Shown: positions 1 to 8,245 of the stretch, piece after piece
How the letters are laid out: every line of letters starts with the position of its first letter
Numbering within the stretch: position 1 is the first letter of the stretch
Source of the DNA: Nocardiopsis ganjiahuensis DSM 45031
Lineage (GTDB): Bacteria; Actinomycetota; Actinomycetes; Streptosporangiales; Streptosporangiaceae
Assembly: GCF_000341085.1 (NCBI RefSeq)
Contig: NZ_ANBA01000013.1
Span: 186,001-250,000 of the forward strand
Direction of reading: 5' to 3'
DNA length: 64,000 bases
The notes under the pieces: generated by a model
Told to the model about the DNA's origin: nothing
The model's input: only the letters and a program-made list of their open reading frames with translations
Database searches by the model: none
Program-made: the position numbers and the translations under genes

Positions 1-1
1 G

Positions 2-1744
2 ATCATGGAAGGGGTGCACGAGCTCGGCGACCTCGCCCCCCGCGACGTCGTGGCCCGCACCATCGCCAGGACCATGGCCGAACAGGGCACCGACCACGTC
101 TACCTGGAGACCCGCCACTTCGGCCGGGCCACCTGGGAGCGCCGCTTCCCGACCATCCTGGCCTCCTGCCGCGCCCACGACATCGACCCGCTCACCCGGA
201 CCATCCCGGTCGCCCCTGCCGCGCACTACGCCTCCGGCGGTGTGGAGGTCGACATCGACGGCCGCACCGGGGTGCCCGGACTGTGGGCCGTGGGCGAGGT
301 CGCCCGCACCGGAGTGCACGGGGCCAACCGCCTGGCCTCCAACTCCCTGCTGGAGGGGCTGGTCTACGCGGACCGGATCGCCGCCCGCCTGGCCGAAGCC
401 CCGGCCGGGGCTCCGGCAGCACCGGACTCCGGCGGCGCGGAGCCCCTGGGCGCCACCACGCCGCTGGTGGACCCGGACTCCTCCGCCACCGTCCGCGCCC
501 TGATGTCCCGCGACGCCGGGGTCCTGCGCACCGGTGAGGGCCTGACCGAACTCGTCACCAGGCTCGACGCCCTGGCCGCACCCGCCGAGCACGTCGCCCC
601 CGACGTCGCCGCCTGGGAGGCCACCAACCTGCTCACCGTGGCCCGCCTCGTGGCCGCCGCCGCACTGCACCGCACCGAGAGCCGAGGCTCGCACCAGCGC
701 GCCGACGCACCCGAACCCCGACCCGAGCTGCGTGTGCGGCCCGTGGTCGTCCGACTGGAAGGGGACTCGATCGTGACCACGGACGAGACCTGGCAGCCCT
801 CCCTCCCGCCCGCCCTCGTGGCCGAGCTCGACGCCGTCGCGTTCCCCCTCGCCCGGCCGGAGGCCTCACCCGAGGCCCGCGCCGAGTTCACCCTCCCCTG
901 GACGGCGCCGCACCAGTCACACGTGGACACCGTCCGCCGCGCCCTCGCCGAGGACCTCACCGCCGGGCCCCGCATCGACGTCACCACGGTGGCGACCATC
1001 CCCGCCGACCAGGTCCGCACCGCCCACGTGGTGGCCCGCGCCGACGGCACCGTCAGCGGGCTCCCCCTCGCCGAACTCGTCTTCTGGCTGGTCGCCGAGG
1101 GAGCCCTGGAGGTCGCCCGGCGGGCGGAGGACGGTGACTCCGTCAAGCGCGGGGACGTGCTCATGACCGTCACCGCCCGCACCCGCGACCTGCTCACCGC
1201 CGAGCGCACCGCGCTGAACCTGCTCACCCACATGTCCGGGATCGCCACCGCCACCCGTACCTGGGTGGACGCGGTGGCCGGCACCGGAGCCCGGGTCCGG
1301 GACAGCCGGAAGACCACACCGGGCCTGCGCGCACTCGACAAGTACGCGGTGCGCTGCGGCGGCGGGGTGAACCACCGGTACAGCCTCAGCGACGCCGGCC
1401 TGGTCAAGGACAACCACGTGGTCGCCGCCGGGGGTGTGGGCGAGGCGGTCCGCGCCATCCGCGAGCGCTTCCCGGACCTGCCCCTGGAGGTCGAGGTGGA
1501 CCGGATCGACCAGGTCGAGGACGCGCTGGCCGCCGGGGCCGAGGAGATCCTGCTCGACAACTTCACCGTCGACCAGCTCACCGAGGCGGTGGCCCTGGTC
1601 GGCGGCCGGGCCCGGCTGGAGTCCAGCGGAGGACTCACCCTCGACGTCGCCGCCGACGTCGCCCGCACGGGCGTCGACTACCTGGCCGTCGGGGCGCTCA
1701 CCCATTCCAGTCCGGCACTGGATATCGCGCTCGACCTGTTGTGA
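2..1744 (+). CDS. nadC: NadB-NadC fusion (L-aspartate oxidase C-terminal part plus quinolinate phosphoribosyltransferase), 5' truncated
   Basis: The reading frame is open at the left edge, so the gene starts before the window. About the first 250 visible residues are the C-terminal half of L-aspartate oxidase (FAD enzyme converting aspartate to iminoaspartate): the HYASGGVEVD segment and the GLWAVGEVARTGVHGANRLASNSLLEG stretch are typical. After a roughly 50-residue linker the frame continues without a stop into a complete quinolinate phosphoribosyltransferase (quinolinate plus PRPP to nicotinate mononucleotide). That part shows RALAEDL, DSRKTTPGLR, KYAVRCGGGVNHR, KDNH, EVEVD, LLDN and ESSGG. 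In most bacteria nadB and nadC are separate genes. Internal in-frame GTG codons (818 and 923) could start a free NadC, but neither has a clear ribosome site. Function is certain for both halves; a truly fused product is inferred. Confidence 0.9.
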   Translation: MMEGVHELGDLAPRDVVARTIARTMAEQGTDHVYLETRHFGRATWERRFPTILASCRAHDIDPLTRTIPVAPAAHYASGGVEVDIDGRTGVPGLWAVGEVARTGVHGANRLASNSLLEGLVYADRIAARLAEAPAGAPAAPDSGGAEPLGATTPLVDPDSSATVRALMSRDAGVLRTGEGLTELVTRLDALAAPAEHVAPDVAAWEATNLLTVARLVAAAALHRTESRGSHQRADAPEPRPELRVRPVVVRLEGDSIVTTDETWQPSLPPALVAELDAVAFPLARPEASPEARAEFTLPWTAPHQSHVDTVRRALAEDLTAGPRIDVTTVATIPADQVRTAHVVARADGTVSGLPLAELVFWLVAEGALEVARRAEDGDSVKRGDVLMTVTARTRDLLTAERTALNLLTHMSGIATATRTWVDAVAGTGARVRDSRKTTPGLRALDKYAVRCGGGVNHRYSLSDAGLVKDNHVVAAGGVGEAVRAIRERFPDLPLEVEVDRIDQVEDALAAGAEEILLDNFTVDQLTEAVALVGGRARLESSGGLTLDVAADVARTGVDYLAVGALTHSSPALDIALDLL

Positions 1745-1805
1745 GCGGTCCGCGTGGTGGAAGATTCCTTTGGTACATCCCAATTCGACCAGTGAGGCCC
1801 CCAGA

Positions 1806-2588
1806 ATGCTGCTCGCGATCGACGTCGGCAACTCCGAGACGGTCTTCGGTCTCTTCGAATCCGACGACCTTCTCGAACACTGGCGGGTGGGAACCGACAC
1901 CAGGCGCACCGCGGACGAGTGGGCGGTGGTCCTGCGCGGACTCATCGACGGCAGCTCCCTGAGCAACCTGAACGAGGTCGACGGCATCGCGATGTGCTGC
2001 TCGGTTCCCTCCGTCCAGCACGAGATGCGGGACATGTTCCGCCGCCACTTCGGCGACCTGCCCGCGGTGATCGTCGAACCCGGTGTGAAGACGGGCGTGC
2101 CGATCCGGATGGACAACCCGAAGGAGGTGGGCAGTGACCGGATCATCAACGCGCTGGCCGCCAGCCACCTCTACGGGGGGCCCTGCGTGGTGGTGGACTT
2201 CGGGACCGCGACCACCTTCGACGCGGTCAGCTCCAAGGGCGAGTACGTGGGCGGCGCCATCGCGCCGGGCATCGACATCTCGGTGGACGCCCTCTCCCGG
2301 CGGGGCGCGCAGCTGCACATGGTCGAGATCGTGAAGCCGCGTACCGCCATCGCCAAGAACACCACGGAGGCGCTGCGCTCGGGGATCGTCTACGGCTTCG
2401 CCGGGCAGGTCGACGGGATCGTGGACCGCATGGTCGCCGAGCTCACCGACAACCCCGACGACGTGACGGTGGTCGCCACCGGAGGCCTGGCCTCGACGGT
2501 GGTGAGCGAGTGCGAGACGGTCGACGTCCACGAGCCCTGGCTCACCCTCACCGGCCTGCGCCTGGTCTTCGCCCGCAACACCGGCTGA
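1806..2588 (+). CDS. coaX: Type III pantothenate kinase CoaX
   Basis: This 260-residue protein phosphorylates pantothenate, the first step of CoA synthesis, in the cytoplasm. It begins MLLAIDVGNSETVFGLF, the ASKHA phosphate-1 motif of the family, and carries the conserved GSDRIINA, VVDFGTATTFDAV, GGAIAPGIDISVDAL and ATGGLA segments in the expected order. Length matches the family (about 255-265). The ATG at 1806 is chosen because the domain starts immediately there, although the frame is open further upstream through the end of nadC. It lies 61 bp after nadC and probably belongs to the same cofactor operon. The Shine-Dalgarno is weak (GTGAGGC-type). Confidence 0.95.
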   Translation: MLLAIDVGNSETVFGLFESDDLLEHWRVGTDTRRTADEWAVVLRGLIDGSSLSNLNEVDGIAMCCSVPSVQHEMRDMFRRHFGDLPAVIVEPGVKTGVPIRMDNPKEVGSDRIINALAASHLYGGPCVVVDFGTATTFDAVSSKGEYVGGAIAPGIDISVDALSRRGAQLHMVEIVKPRTAIAKNTTEALRSGIVYGFAGQVDGIVDRMVAELTDNPDDVTVVATGGLASTVVSECETVDVHEPWLTLTGLRLVFARNTG

Positions 2589-2695
2589 GGGCAGGGGTGG
2601 GCGGTGACACCGCCCACCCCTGCGGTTCCGGTCGCGGCGCTGGACGCGGGCTCGGGAGAACCGGTTCGTGGTGCGTCCGGGGGTGTCGGCGCCGG

Positions 2696-2701
2696 TAGGA
2701 T
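2696..2701 (+). promoter_or_regulatory. -10 element of a leaderless lysS promoter
   Basis: TAGGAT lies 7 nt before the GTG at 2709 and no Shine-Dalgarno precedes that codon. This spacing puts the transcription start on or beside the start codon. No convincing -35 is seen. Confidence 0.55.
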
Positions 2702-2708
2702 CGGGGCC

Positions 2709-4208
2709 GTGAATGACACGCACGACGACTACGACGACATGCCCGAACAGATGCGGGTCCGGCGCCAGAAGCTGGACCGTCTCCGGGAGGAGGGCATCGA
2801 TCCCTTCCCCGTGAACTACCCGCGGACGACGTCGATCGGCCCCGTGCGTGAGAAACACCAGGGCCTGGAGCCCGACACCCACACCGGGGCGAAGGTCGCC
2901 ATCGCCGGTCGCGTCATGCTCTACCGCTCCGGCGGCAAGCTGTGCTTCGCGACCCTGCGCGACGAGACCGGGGACGTGCAGGTCATGCTGTCCCTGGACC
3001 AGGTCGGCCAGGAGAGCCTCGACGCCTGGAAGGCCGATGTCGACCTCGGCGACCACGTGGGTGTGGAGGGCGAGGTCATCACCTCCCGCCGCGGCGAGCT
3101 GTCCGTCCTGGTGAGCGACTGGACGCTGACGGCCAAGTGCCTGCGTCCGCTCCCGGAGAAGCACAAGGGCCTGACCGACCCCGAGGCCCGGGTGCGCCAG
3201 CGCTACGTGGACCTCATCGTCAACCCCGAGTCGCAGCAGATGGTGCGCAGCCGATCGGCCGCCATCCGGGCGATCCGGGAGGGGCTGGGCTCCCGCGACT
3301 ACATCGAGGTCGAGACCCCGATGCTGATGCGCGTGCACGGCGGCGCCACGGCGCGTCCGTTCGTCACGCACATCAACGCCTACGACATGGACCTGTACCT
3401 GCGCATCGCTCCCGAACTGTCGCTCAAGCGGCTGGTCGTGGGCGGCCTGGAGAAGGTCTTCGAGGTCAACCGGAACTTCCGGAACGAGGGCGCGGACTCC
3501 ACGCACAACCCCGAGTTCACGATGCTGGAGTTCTACCAGGCCTACGCCGACTACAACGACGTGGCGGAGGTGACCCGCGAGCTCGTCCAGGAGGCGGCCC
3601 GAGCGGTCTTCGGCTCCACCACGATCGAGCGTGACGGCCAGACCTTCGACCTGGGCGGGGAGTGGCCGCGCATCACCCTGTACGGCTCGGTCTCCGAGGC
3701 CCTGGGCGCCGAGGTCACCCCGCGCACGCCGATCGAGGACGTCCGCCGCCTGGCCGAGGCCAAGGGTGTCGAGTACAGCCACGAGTGGGGCCCGGGCAAG
3801 CTCGTCGAGCACGTCTTCGAGGAGCTGGTCGAGCACACGCTGATCCAGCCCACGTTCGTGTGCGACTTCCCGGTCGAGACGAGTCCGCTCACCCGCCAGC
3901 ACCGTGAGGACCCGCTCCTCACCGAGAAGTGGGACCTGATCGGCTTCGGTATGGAGCTCGGTACGGGCTTCTCCGAGCTGGTCGACCCGGTCGAGCAGCG
4001 CCGCCGGCTGACCGAGCAGTCGCTGATGGCCGCCGAGGGCGACCCCGAGGCGATGCAGCTCGACGAGGACTTCCTGCGCGCGCTGGAGTACGGCATGCCG
4101 CCCACCGGCGGCGTGGGCATCGGGATCGACCGCCTGCTCATGGCCTTCACGGGCAAGAACATTCGGGAAACTGTGCTTTTCCCGATCGTGAAGCCCTCTG
4201 GGGACTAG
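2709..4208 (+). CDS. lysS: Class II lysyl-tRNA synthetase
   Basis: This 499-residue enzyme charges tRNA-Lys. The N-terminal OB-fold anticodon-binding domain covers about residues 50-150 ([30 protein letters not shown]), and the catalytic core follows. Motif 1 is near YIEVETPML; motif 2 is [32 protein letters not shown]; motif 3 is [13 protein letters not shown]. The GTG at 2709 ([14 protein letters not shown]) is chosen over the upstream in-frame start because a -10-like hexamer sits just before it and the family N-terminus aligns there. The C-terminus ([11 protein letters not shown]) is complete. A strong hairpin 75 bp downstream ends the transcript. Confidence 0.97.
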   Translation: MNDTHDDYDDMPEQMRVRRQKLDRLREEGIDPFPVNYPRTTSIGPVREKHQGLEPDTHTGAKVAIAGRVMLYRSGGKLCFATLRDETGDVQVMLSLDQVGQESLDAWKADVDLGDHVGVEGEVITSRRGELSVLVSDWTLTAKCLRPLPEKHKGLTDPEARVRQRYVDLIVNPESQQMVRSRSAAIRAIREGLGSRDYIEVETPMLMRVHGGATARPFVTHINAYDMDLYLRIAPELSLKRLVVGGLEKVFEVNRNFRNEGADSTHNPEFTMLEFYQAYADYNDVAEVTRELVQEAARAVFGSTTIERDGQTFDLGGEWPRITLYGSVSEALGAEVTPRTPIEDVRRLAEAKGVEYSHEWGPGKLVEHVFEELVEHTLIQPTFVCDFPVETSPLTRQHREDPLLTEKWDLIGFGMELGTGFSELVDPVEQRRRLTEQSLMAAEGDPEAMQLDEDFLRALEYGMPPTGGVGIGIDRLLMAFTGKNIRETVLFPIVKPSGD

Positions 4209-4282
4209 CCTCGATCCTTTGACCCTGCCCAGGGAATGAGCAGAGGGTTAATCTCCATAGAGGGATGACCGAAAGAGCAATT

Positions 4283-4315
4283 CGGGGCCGTCGCACCTCA
4301 GGTGCGACGGCCCCG
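4283..4315 (+). terminator. Hairpin terminator after lysS
   Basis: A perfect inverted repeat with 15-16 bp arms (CGGGGCCGTCGCACCT and its complement) closes on a 1-3 nt loop. There is no long T run, as is usual for actinomycete terminators. Confidence 0.8.
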
Positions 4316-4911
4316 ACGTGTAGGCCCCTGCCTGCGCTTATGTGGTTGAGAACACGAGATCTGGCTCACTTGTCGGTCATACGGAACAAACTCCCAGCCA
4401 GGAGGGGATGTCCTGCGAAGGCAGAGCACAGTTTTTCCCTGAGGAGTGGGCTTGCCGGGGCCGTGCCTTTGTTGGAGATTGTTTACGCAGGTCAGGATGG
4501 GGAGGATATTTCCAGGCCCATGGCATTGTGACTGAGTGGCTTTGCTTAATCACGCATGGTGATTTATTGGGCCTTGACGGTATCATCTGCTCCGCCTAGC
4601 GTGCTGAGAGCGGGCTTCGGTCCGCGAGTTTGCCGAAGTGCATCGAGAAAACGGTGAGCAGGGGTTCGGGTCGAGATGCGACCGAGAACCCGCCGCACAC
4701 GCACCCATGGTGTGGTCTGTCCGTCCCAGACCACGACGTTCGGGGTTCGTGTGTCCTTGTGCTCCCCTCCGACTCCCACCCCTGTGCCAGAGGGGCTCCG
4801 GGAGCGGTCCGGGGTGGCCGGGACTCGCCCGCGCCGACAATCCAGTCGGATGCGCTCGATCGTTCGGTGACGAGTTGATGTTCCGCACTCACATGGATGA
4901 GGGAGGACGGA
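4316..4911. other. Gene-poor stretch, first part unusually AT-rich
   Basis: I find no gene I can support here. Positions 4320-4600 have visibly lower GC than the rest of the window and hold only short frames without recognisable motifs (for example an 85-codon frame at 4342-4599). An AATCAC-N5-GTGATT repeat (4548-4564) and a promoter-like TTGACG-N17-TAGCGT (4574-4602) lie at its right end. The remaining 300 bp back to normal GC would be a long untranslated leader of the downstream regulator, or could hold a small RNA. Confidence 0.5.
4574..4602 (+). promoter_or_regulatory. Sigma-70-type promoter with adjacent dyad
   Basis: TTGACG (4574-4579) and TAGCGT (4597-4602) are separated by 17 nt, the best -35/-10 pair in this stretch. 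The dyad AATCAC-gcatg-GTGATT ends 9 nt upstream and may be an operator. The next gene starts at 4912, so the predicted leader is about 300 nt. Confidence 0.5.
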
Positions 4912-5235
4912 GTGGAACAGGCCACACTCGTACGACGTACCGTTGAGGATCAGAACACCCTCTCGCCGCGGGAGCACAGGGAGAACGTGGTTCCCCTGCA
5001 GGCCCGGTCGCGTGAGAACACGCTCAACGGCGCCTACACGCCGGTTGAGCTGAGCCACGAAGAGCTGGAACTGCTCGCCGAGATCGCCACCGGTGTCACC
5101 ACCGAAGTGGCCGCTCGGCACCTCGAGCTCAGCGCCCGAACCCTGCGTCGCCGTATTCGCAACATCTGCGACGTGCTGGGCGTGAACACACCCATCGAGG
5201 CGGTCGTGTGGGCCGCGAGGCGTCAGCTCATCTGA
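4912..5235 (+). CDS. Orphan LuxR-type helix-turn-helix regulator
   Basis: This 107-residue protein has only a DNA-binding domain. The C-terminal 65 residues (LSHEELELLAEIATGVTTEVAARHLELSARTLRRRIRNICDVLGVNTPIEAVVWAARRQLI) match the GerE/LuxR HTH. No receiver or sensor domain is present, and the N-terminal 45 residues look disordered. The GTG at 4912 is preferred over the ATG at 4897 because GGGAGG (4901-4906) stands 5 nt before it. Compared with ordinary LuxR domains the recognition helix is very basic (RTLRRRIRNI). It stands alone between lysS and argA; its targets cannot be told from the sequence. Confidence 0.75.
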   Translation: MEQATLVRRTVEDQNTLSPREHRENVVPLQARSRENTLNGAYTPVELSHEELELLAEIATGVTTEVAARHLELSARTLRRRIRNICDVLGVNTPIEAVVWAARRQLI

Positions 5236-5373
5236 TCCGGTCGTCCGACCGGTCTTTTCGACCTGACGCTTCCCGGTGACTGCCGGGAGACACACCGCGG
5301 GCATACCGGCCCAGGAGACCGCGCGTTTCCGCCCACCGGATGAAGAGCGTTCCGGTGGGAGGTCACGTGGGCG

Positions 5374-5379
5374 TAGTCT
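5374..5379 (+). promoter_or_regulatory. -10 element of a leaderless argA-like promoter
   Basis: TAGTCT is 9 nt before the ATG at 5389, which has no Shine-Dalgarno sequence. Confidence 0.5.
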
Positions 5380-5388
5380 GGTCCGGCT

Positions 5389-5970
5389 ATGCCCGTTCGT
5401 CATGTCCGGGTCCGCCGCGCCAGGACGCGCGACGTCACCCACATCCGCCGCCTCGTCGACACCTACTCCGTCGACCGGCGAGTGCTCTCCAAGAGCACGG
5501 TCAACCTCTACGAGGACATCCAGGAGTTCTGGGTGGCCGAGGCCGAGACGCTTCCTGACGACACACCGGGCGAGCCCCCGCCGCCGGAGGGTGAGCTCCG
5601 CGTGGTCGGCTGTGGCGCCCTCCACGTCCTCTGGGAGGACCTGGCGGAGGTGCGCACGGTCGCGGTGGACCCCTCTCTGCGCGGATTCGGTGTCGGTCAC
5701 CGAATCGTGACCGAGCTTTTGGGCACTGCGCGTGAGTTGGGAGTACGGCGTGTGTTCTGTCTGACATTCGAGACCGGTTTCTTCGCCAAACACGGCTTTG
5801 CCCCGATCCAGGGCACTCCGGTCCCCTTCCGTGTCTACGAGGAACTTCTGCGTTCCTATGATGAGGGCGTGGCCGAATTCCTCGACCTCGAGCGGGTCAA
5901 ACCCAACACCCTGGGGAACACCCGGATGCTTGTGCACCTCGACGGGACTCCGGCGAGTGCGCCCGGCTAA
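5389..5970 (+). CDS. argA: GNAT amino-acid N-acetyltransferase (N-acetylglutamate synthase type)
   Basis: This 193-residue protein is a GCN5-type acetyltransferase of the short actinobacterial N-acetylglutamate synthase group, the first step of arginine synthesis. It opens with VRHVRVRRARTRDVTHIRRLVDTYS, the usual start of the fold. The acetyl-CoA site is LAEVRTVAVDPSLRGFGVGHRIVTELLGTARELGVRRVFCLTFETGFFAKHGF (R/Q-x-x-G-x-G/A pattern at RGFGVGHR). Like other actinobacterial forms it lacks the kinase-like domain of E. coli ArgA. The promoter is predicted to be leaderless. Substrate assignment rests on family resemblance; another amino acid remains possible. Confidence 0.8.
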   Translation: MPVRHVRVRRARTRDVTHIRRLVDTYSVDRRVLSKSTVNLYEDIQEFWVAEAETLPDDTPGEPPPPEGELRVVGCGALHVLWEDLAEVRTVAVDPSLRGFGVGHRIVTELLGTARELGVRRVFCLTFETGFFAKHGFAPIQGTPVPFRVYEELLRSYDEGVAEFLDLERVKPNTLGNTRMLVHLDGTPASAPG

Positions 5971-6420
5971 AGGTTTTGGGGTCCGGATAGGACGTGCTTC
6001 CCCCCTTCCGAACCGTTCGTCTCATCCTCCCGCCGCTGTAGGCGCTTAAGTGCACCGGGTGGTATGGATGTGGAACAAGGCAGGTAATGTGTACCTGCGT
6101 CAGCCTGGATCGCCGGTTCCCCGGTGAAGTGACTTCGGGACGTTCGGCCACACCGGTTTTGCCGGTGCCGCCACTGCTCGACCGTCTCCGCGTCGGAGGT
6201 CTTCCGCGTGACACCGGAACAGCCGACCGGACATTGGACGCAACGGGCTTTGCCGGGGCGTCTTCGGTACGTCCGGTGTCAAACCGGGGGCAAACGATGT
6301 CTATGATGTCTGGTATGCGTTTGCCCGGTCGTGCCGGAGCGCCATCCCCCCAGGACTGTCCCGACACTGAGTCGGGTATTTGCTGCAATAAGTAACAACC
6401 GGGAAGGGTAGGCCGCTTCG
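5971..6420. other. 450-bp gap with several dyads, upstream of a small membrane protein gene
   Basis: No coding region is convincing. I see GCAGGTA-atgtg-TACCTGC (6080-6098), ACCGG-N5-CCGGT (6152-6166), GACACCGGA...TCCGGTGTC (6210-6218 and 6272-6280) and GGGCAAACG...CGTTTGCCC (6288-6296 and 6318-6326). The last pair brackets a good -10 candidate TATGAT (6302-6307) and a GATGTCT direct repeat. A promoter under operator control for the gene at 6421 is plausible. Confidence 0.4.
6288..6326 (+). promoter_or_regulatory. Candidate promoter bracketed by an inverted repeat
   Basis: TATGAT (6302-6307) lies between GGGCAAACG (6288-6296) and CGTTTGCCC (6318-6326). The symmetrical arms around the -10 suggest a repressor site. 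No strong -35 is present. Confidence 0.35.
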
Positions 6421-6702
6421 ATGGGTGACTTTTTGTCGTCAGTGCTTCCTCCTGGACTGATCGACGTATTGTCCGCGCTCATCCCGCCAGTGGTTGTCGC
6501 GACCGTGTTCTGTGCCTTCGTCATCAAGCTGCTGCGCAAGGAGATGGCACCGCGCAGGATGGACGGAAGCCTGGTCAGCGACGGGGCGGACGATGATGCC
6601 GGCGCGGGTGACAACGGCTCGGCCGGGGTCGACGAGACCGAGGCGCCGAACGAGACGCCGATTGTCCGGGGTGGGGAACGCACCGAATCCGACGGTCGTT
6701 AG
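6421..6702 (+). CDS. Small single-span membrane protein of unknown function
   Basis: This 93-residue protein has one strongly hydrophobic segment at about residues 15-37 (LSALIPPVVVATVFCAFVIKLL), followed by a basic stop-transfer patch (RKEMAPRRMD) and an acidic, probably disordered tail of about 45 residues. This predicts N-out/C-in single-pass topology. I do not recognise the family; it looks like a short actinobacterial hypothetical. It stands alone between argA and lsr2 with AAGGGTAGG about 10 nt before the ATG. No enzymatic motif is visible. Confidence 0.6.
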   Translation: MGDFLSSVLPPGLIDVLSALIPPVVVATVFCAFVIKLLRKEMAPRRMDGSLVSDGADDDAGAGDNGSAGVDETEAPNETPIVRGGERTESDGR

Positions 6703-6873
6703 GCGTGGTGCCTGACTGACACTCGGTCCCAAGTGCCCCCGGTACTGGGACTCCGCGTGTGCGGGCCGACTCGCCGCCCCCGCGCTGCTTCGGTGACCCC
6801 GAATCCCGCCGATCCGGATCCGGATGATTTCTGGCACGCCGGGAATTGTCTTTCGCGTTCTCGCGAGATAGCT

Positions 6874-6880
6874 TTATATT
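6874..6880 (+). promoter_or_regulatory. Putative -10 of lsr2
   Basis: TTATATT is a good -10 40 nt before the lsr2 start and lies in the only AT-rich patch of this intergenic region; TTCGCG 17 nt upstream is a poor -35. Confidence 0.45.
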
Positions 6881-6919
6881 CAGGTGTGGAGACACCGCTC
6901 TTCTGAAAGGTTTGATTCC

Positions 6920-7258
6920 ATGGCACAGAAGGTCCAGGTTTTCCTGGTCGACGACCTCGACGGCGGCGAGGCCGAGGAGACGGTGACGTTCGGTCTGGAT
7001 GGGTCGACGTACGAAATCGACCTCAGCGCGGGTAATGCCACCAAGCTCCGCGAGGCCCTTAGCCCGTTCGTCGAGGCCTCCCGCAAGGCTCCCGCGAAGC
7101 AGGTTCGCGGTACCGCCCGGCGCGGTAGCCGGAATGCTCCCAGCCGTGAGCGCAGCGCGGAGATTCGCGCCTGGGCGAAGGCCGCTGGGAAGCCCGTCAA
7201 TGAGCGTGGCCGTATCCCCGCTGCCATCGTCGCCGAATATGAGGCGATCAAGGGTTAG
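6920..7258 (+). CDS. lsr2: Lsr2 nucleoid-associated xenogeneic silencer
   Basis: This 112-residue protein is the actinobacterial H-NS analogue that bridges AT-rich DNA and silences horizontally acquired genes. The N-terminal oligomerisation domain (MAQKVQVFLVDDLDGGEAEETVTFGLDGSTYEIDLS) is followed by a basic linker (residues 52-80) and the AT-hook-like DNA-binding domain with RGR at residues 96-98 (VNERGRIPAAIVAEYEAI). The ATG at 6920 is chosen because GAAAGG stands about 9 nt upstream and the family starts MAQKV. Transcribed alone, ahead of a nearly 1-kb gap and clpC, as in related genomes where lsr2 and clpC are close. Confidence 0.97.
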   Translation: MAQKVQVFLVDDLDGGEAEETVTFGLDGSTYEIDLSAGNATKLREALSPFVEASRKAPAKQVRGTARRGSRNAPSRERSAEIRAWAKAAGKPVNERGRIPAAIVAEYEAIKG

Positions 7259-7942
7259 GTTTGCCACTGCCCCGGGCGGCCGAAATGTTGTCAGGTCTTG
7301 ATCGAAATTTCGCCGCACGCCTCGCTGATCGCCGTCCTTGACCCGTACATCCCGAGGCCCGGTTCGGTCCGGATGTCCTATGAGTGAGGGCGTTCGAGAC
7401 GTCGGAAATCCGGATCGCCGGATTCCGAGCGCTTCGGACCCCGCCGCCCCGGGACCCGTGACACCGAGAGCCTGTGACATCGGGACGACAGGGGATGTTC
7501 CACGGGACGCGAGGCCCGGCAGGATCGGGCCGCTGACCGGGCCCGGGGGAGTGCCCGGCCGAACCCGGGTGTGTTCGGCGGATGCTGCCCGCCACCGCCG
7601 ACCTCGGTGGACGGGGCGGGTAGCGTGGTGTGCGGACACCTCGCCGACGAGGCGGATCCGGCACCACGGTCGGAAGCACGTGCGGCCGACGCCGCGACGC
7701 GGTCCCGACCGCGTCGCGACGAGGCGGCTCGGTCGAGGAGGAGCCCGCGGGGGCCATGGGGCCCCCGCCGCTCATCCCGGCCCCGCCGCCGGGGAGACGC
7801 TCCGCGGTCGGCCCGACACAGGGGCCGCCGCACACGGGACCGGGACGGGTCCCGCCCGGAGATGGTTCGGACCATTTCCGCTTGAAGAACAACACGGCTT
7901 CGGCTTGTTCGCTAAGAGCCGATAATCCGGCTTACGCACGTG

Positions 7943-7983
7943 CGGCCCGGGCACTCTCGTGATGGATGGGAGTGCCCGGGCCG
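7943..7983 (+). terminator. Strong hairpin upstream of clpC
   Basis: CGGCCCGGGCACTC (7943-7956) pairs with GAGTGCCCGGGCCG (7970-7983) around a 13-nt loop. It would insulate clpC from upstream transcription, but no upstream gene within 600 bp is evident, so it may end a small RNA. Confidence 0.65.
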
Positions 7984-7999
7984 TTCGCCTTCGGCGTAC
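7984..7999 (+). promoter_or_regulatory. ClgR-like operator upstream of clpC
   Basis: TTCGCCTTCGGCGTAC fits the published actinobacterial ClgR pattern (WCGCYNANRGCGWWS) except at the central base. ClgR activates clp genes in Streptomyces and Corynebacterium, so the location 250 bp before clpC is meaningful. The box overlaps the foot of the preceding hairpin. Confidence 0.5.
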
Positions 8000-8000
8000 A

Positions 8001-8029
8001 GGGAAATCTGTCGCGTCAATTGGTAGTTG
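8001..8029 (+). promoter_or_regulatory. Possible sigma-R-type promoter for clpC
   Basis: GGGAAA (8001-8006) and GTTG (8026-8029) resemble the thiol-stress sigma-R consensus (GGGAAT about 18 nt from GTT), with one mismatch and 19-nt spacing. Sigma-R control of clp genes is known in Streptomyces. It sits directly after the ClgR-like box. Confidence 0.35.
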
Positions 8030-8245
8030 GATGTTGGGTGAACGCCCTATCGTCGGGGAAAGTCTCTGGCACGGACGGCTGCGGTCGGCCGTACGGAGAC
8101 GTCCACTCTGTCGACAGCCGTCGGCAAGGTGGACGGGTGCGACAGTGCTCCCCGGGGCGGTTAATCCCTGTGGGGCCTATATGCGGAAGAGTTGGGTCGG
8201 TAATGACCGTCCCTGCCTGACCGCTCTGTAGAGGAGCGACGAGAC

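Larger units (their letters stand above)
7259..8245. other. 987-bp gap between lsr2 and clpC
   Basis: I cannot support a gene here. The longest same-strand frame (7630-7962) is Pro/Arg/Gly-rich, lacks a ribosome site and runs into a terminator hairpin. Structures seen: AATCCGG-atcg-CCGGATT (7407-7424), GAACAA-N12-TTGTTC (7887-7910), a 14-bp terminator-like stem (7943-7983), a ClgR-like box (7984-7999) and a sigma-R-like promoter (8001-8029). From about 7984 on this is the clpC regulatory region, with an untranslated leader of about 200 nt. The first 600 bp hold nothing I recognise. Confidence 0.5.

Noticed and set aside
4342..4599. 85-codon plus-strand frame in the lower-GC patch
   Set aside because: No ribosome site, no recognisable motif and no codon bias typical of the window; described only as part of the gap.
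7630..7962. 110-codon plus-strand frame between lsr2 and clpC
   Set aside because: Pro/Arg/Gly composition typical of random high-GC DNA, no ribosome site, and its end overlaps a terminator stem.
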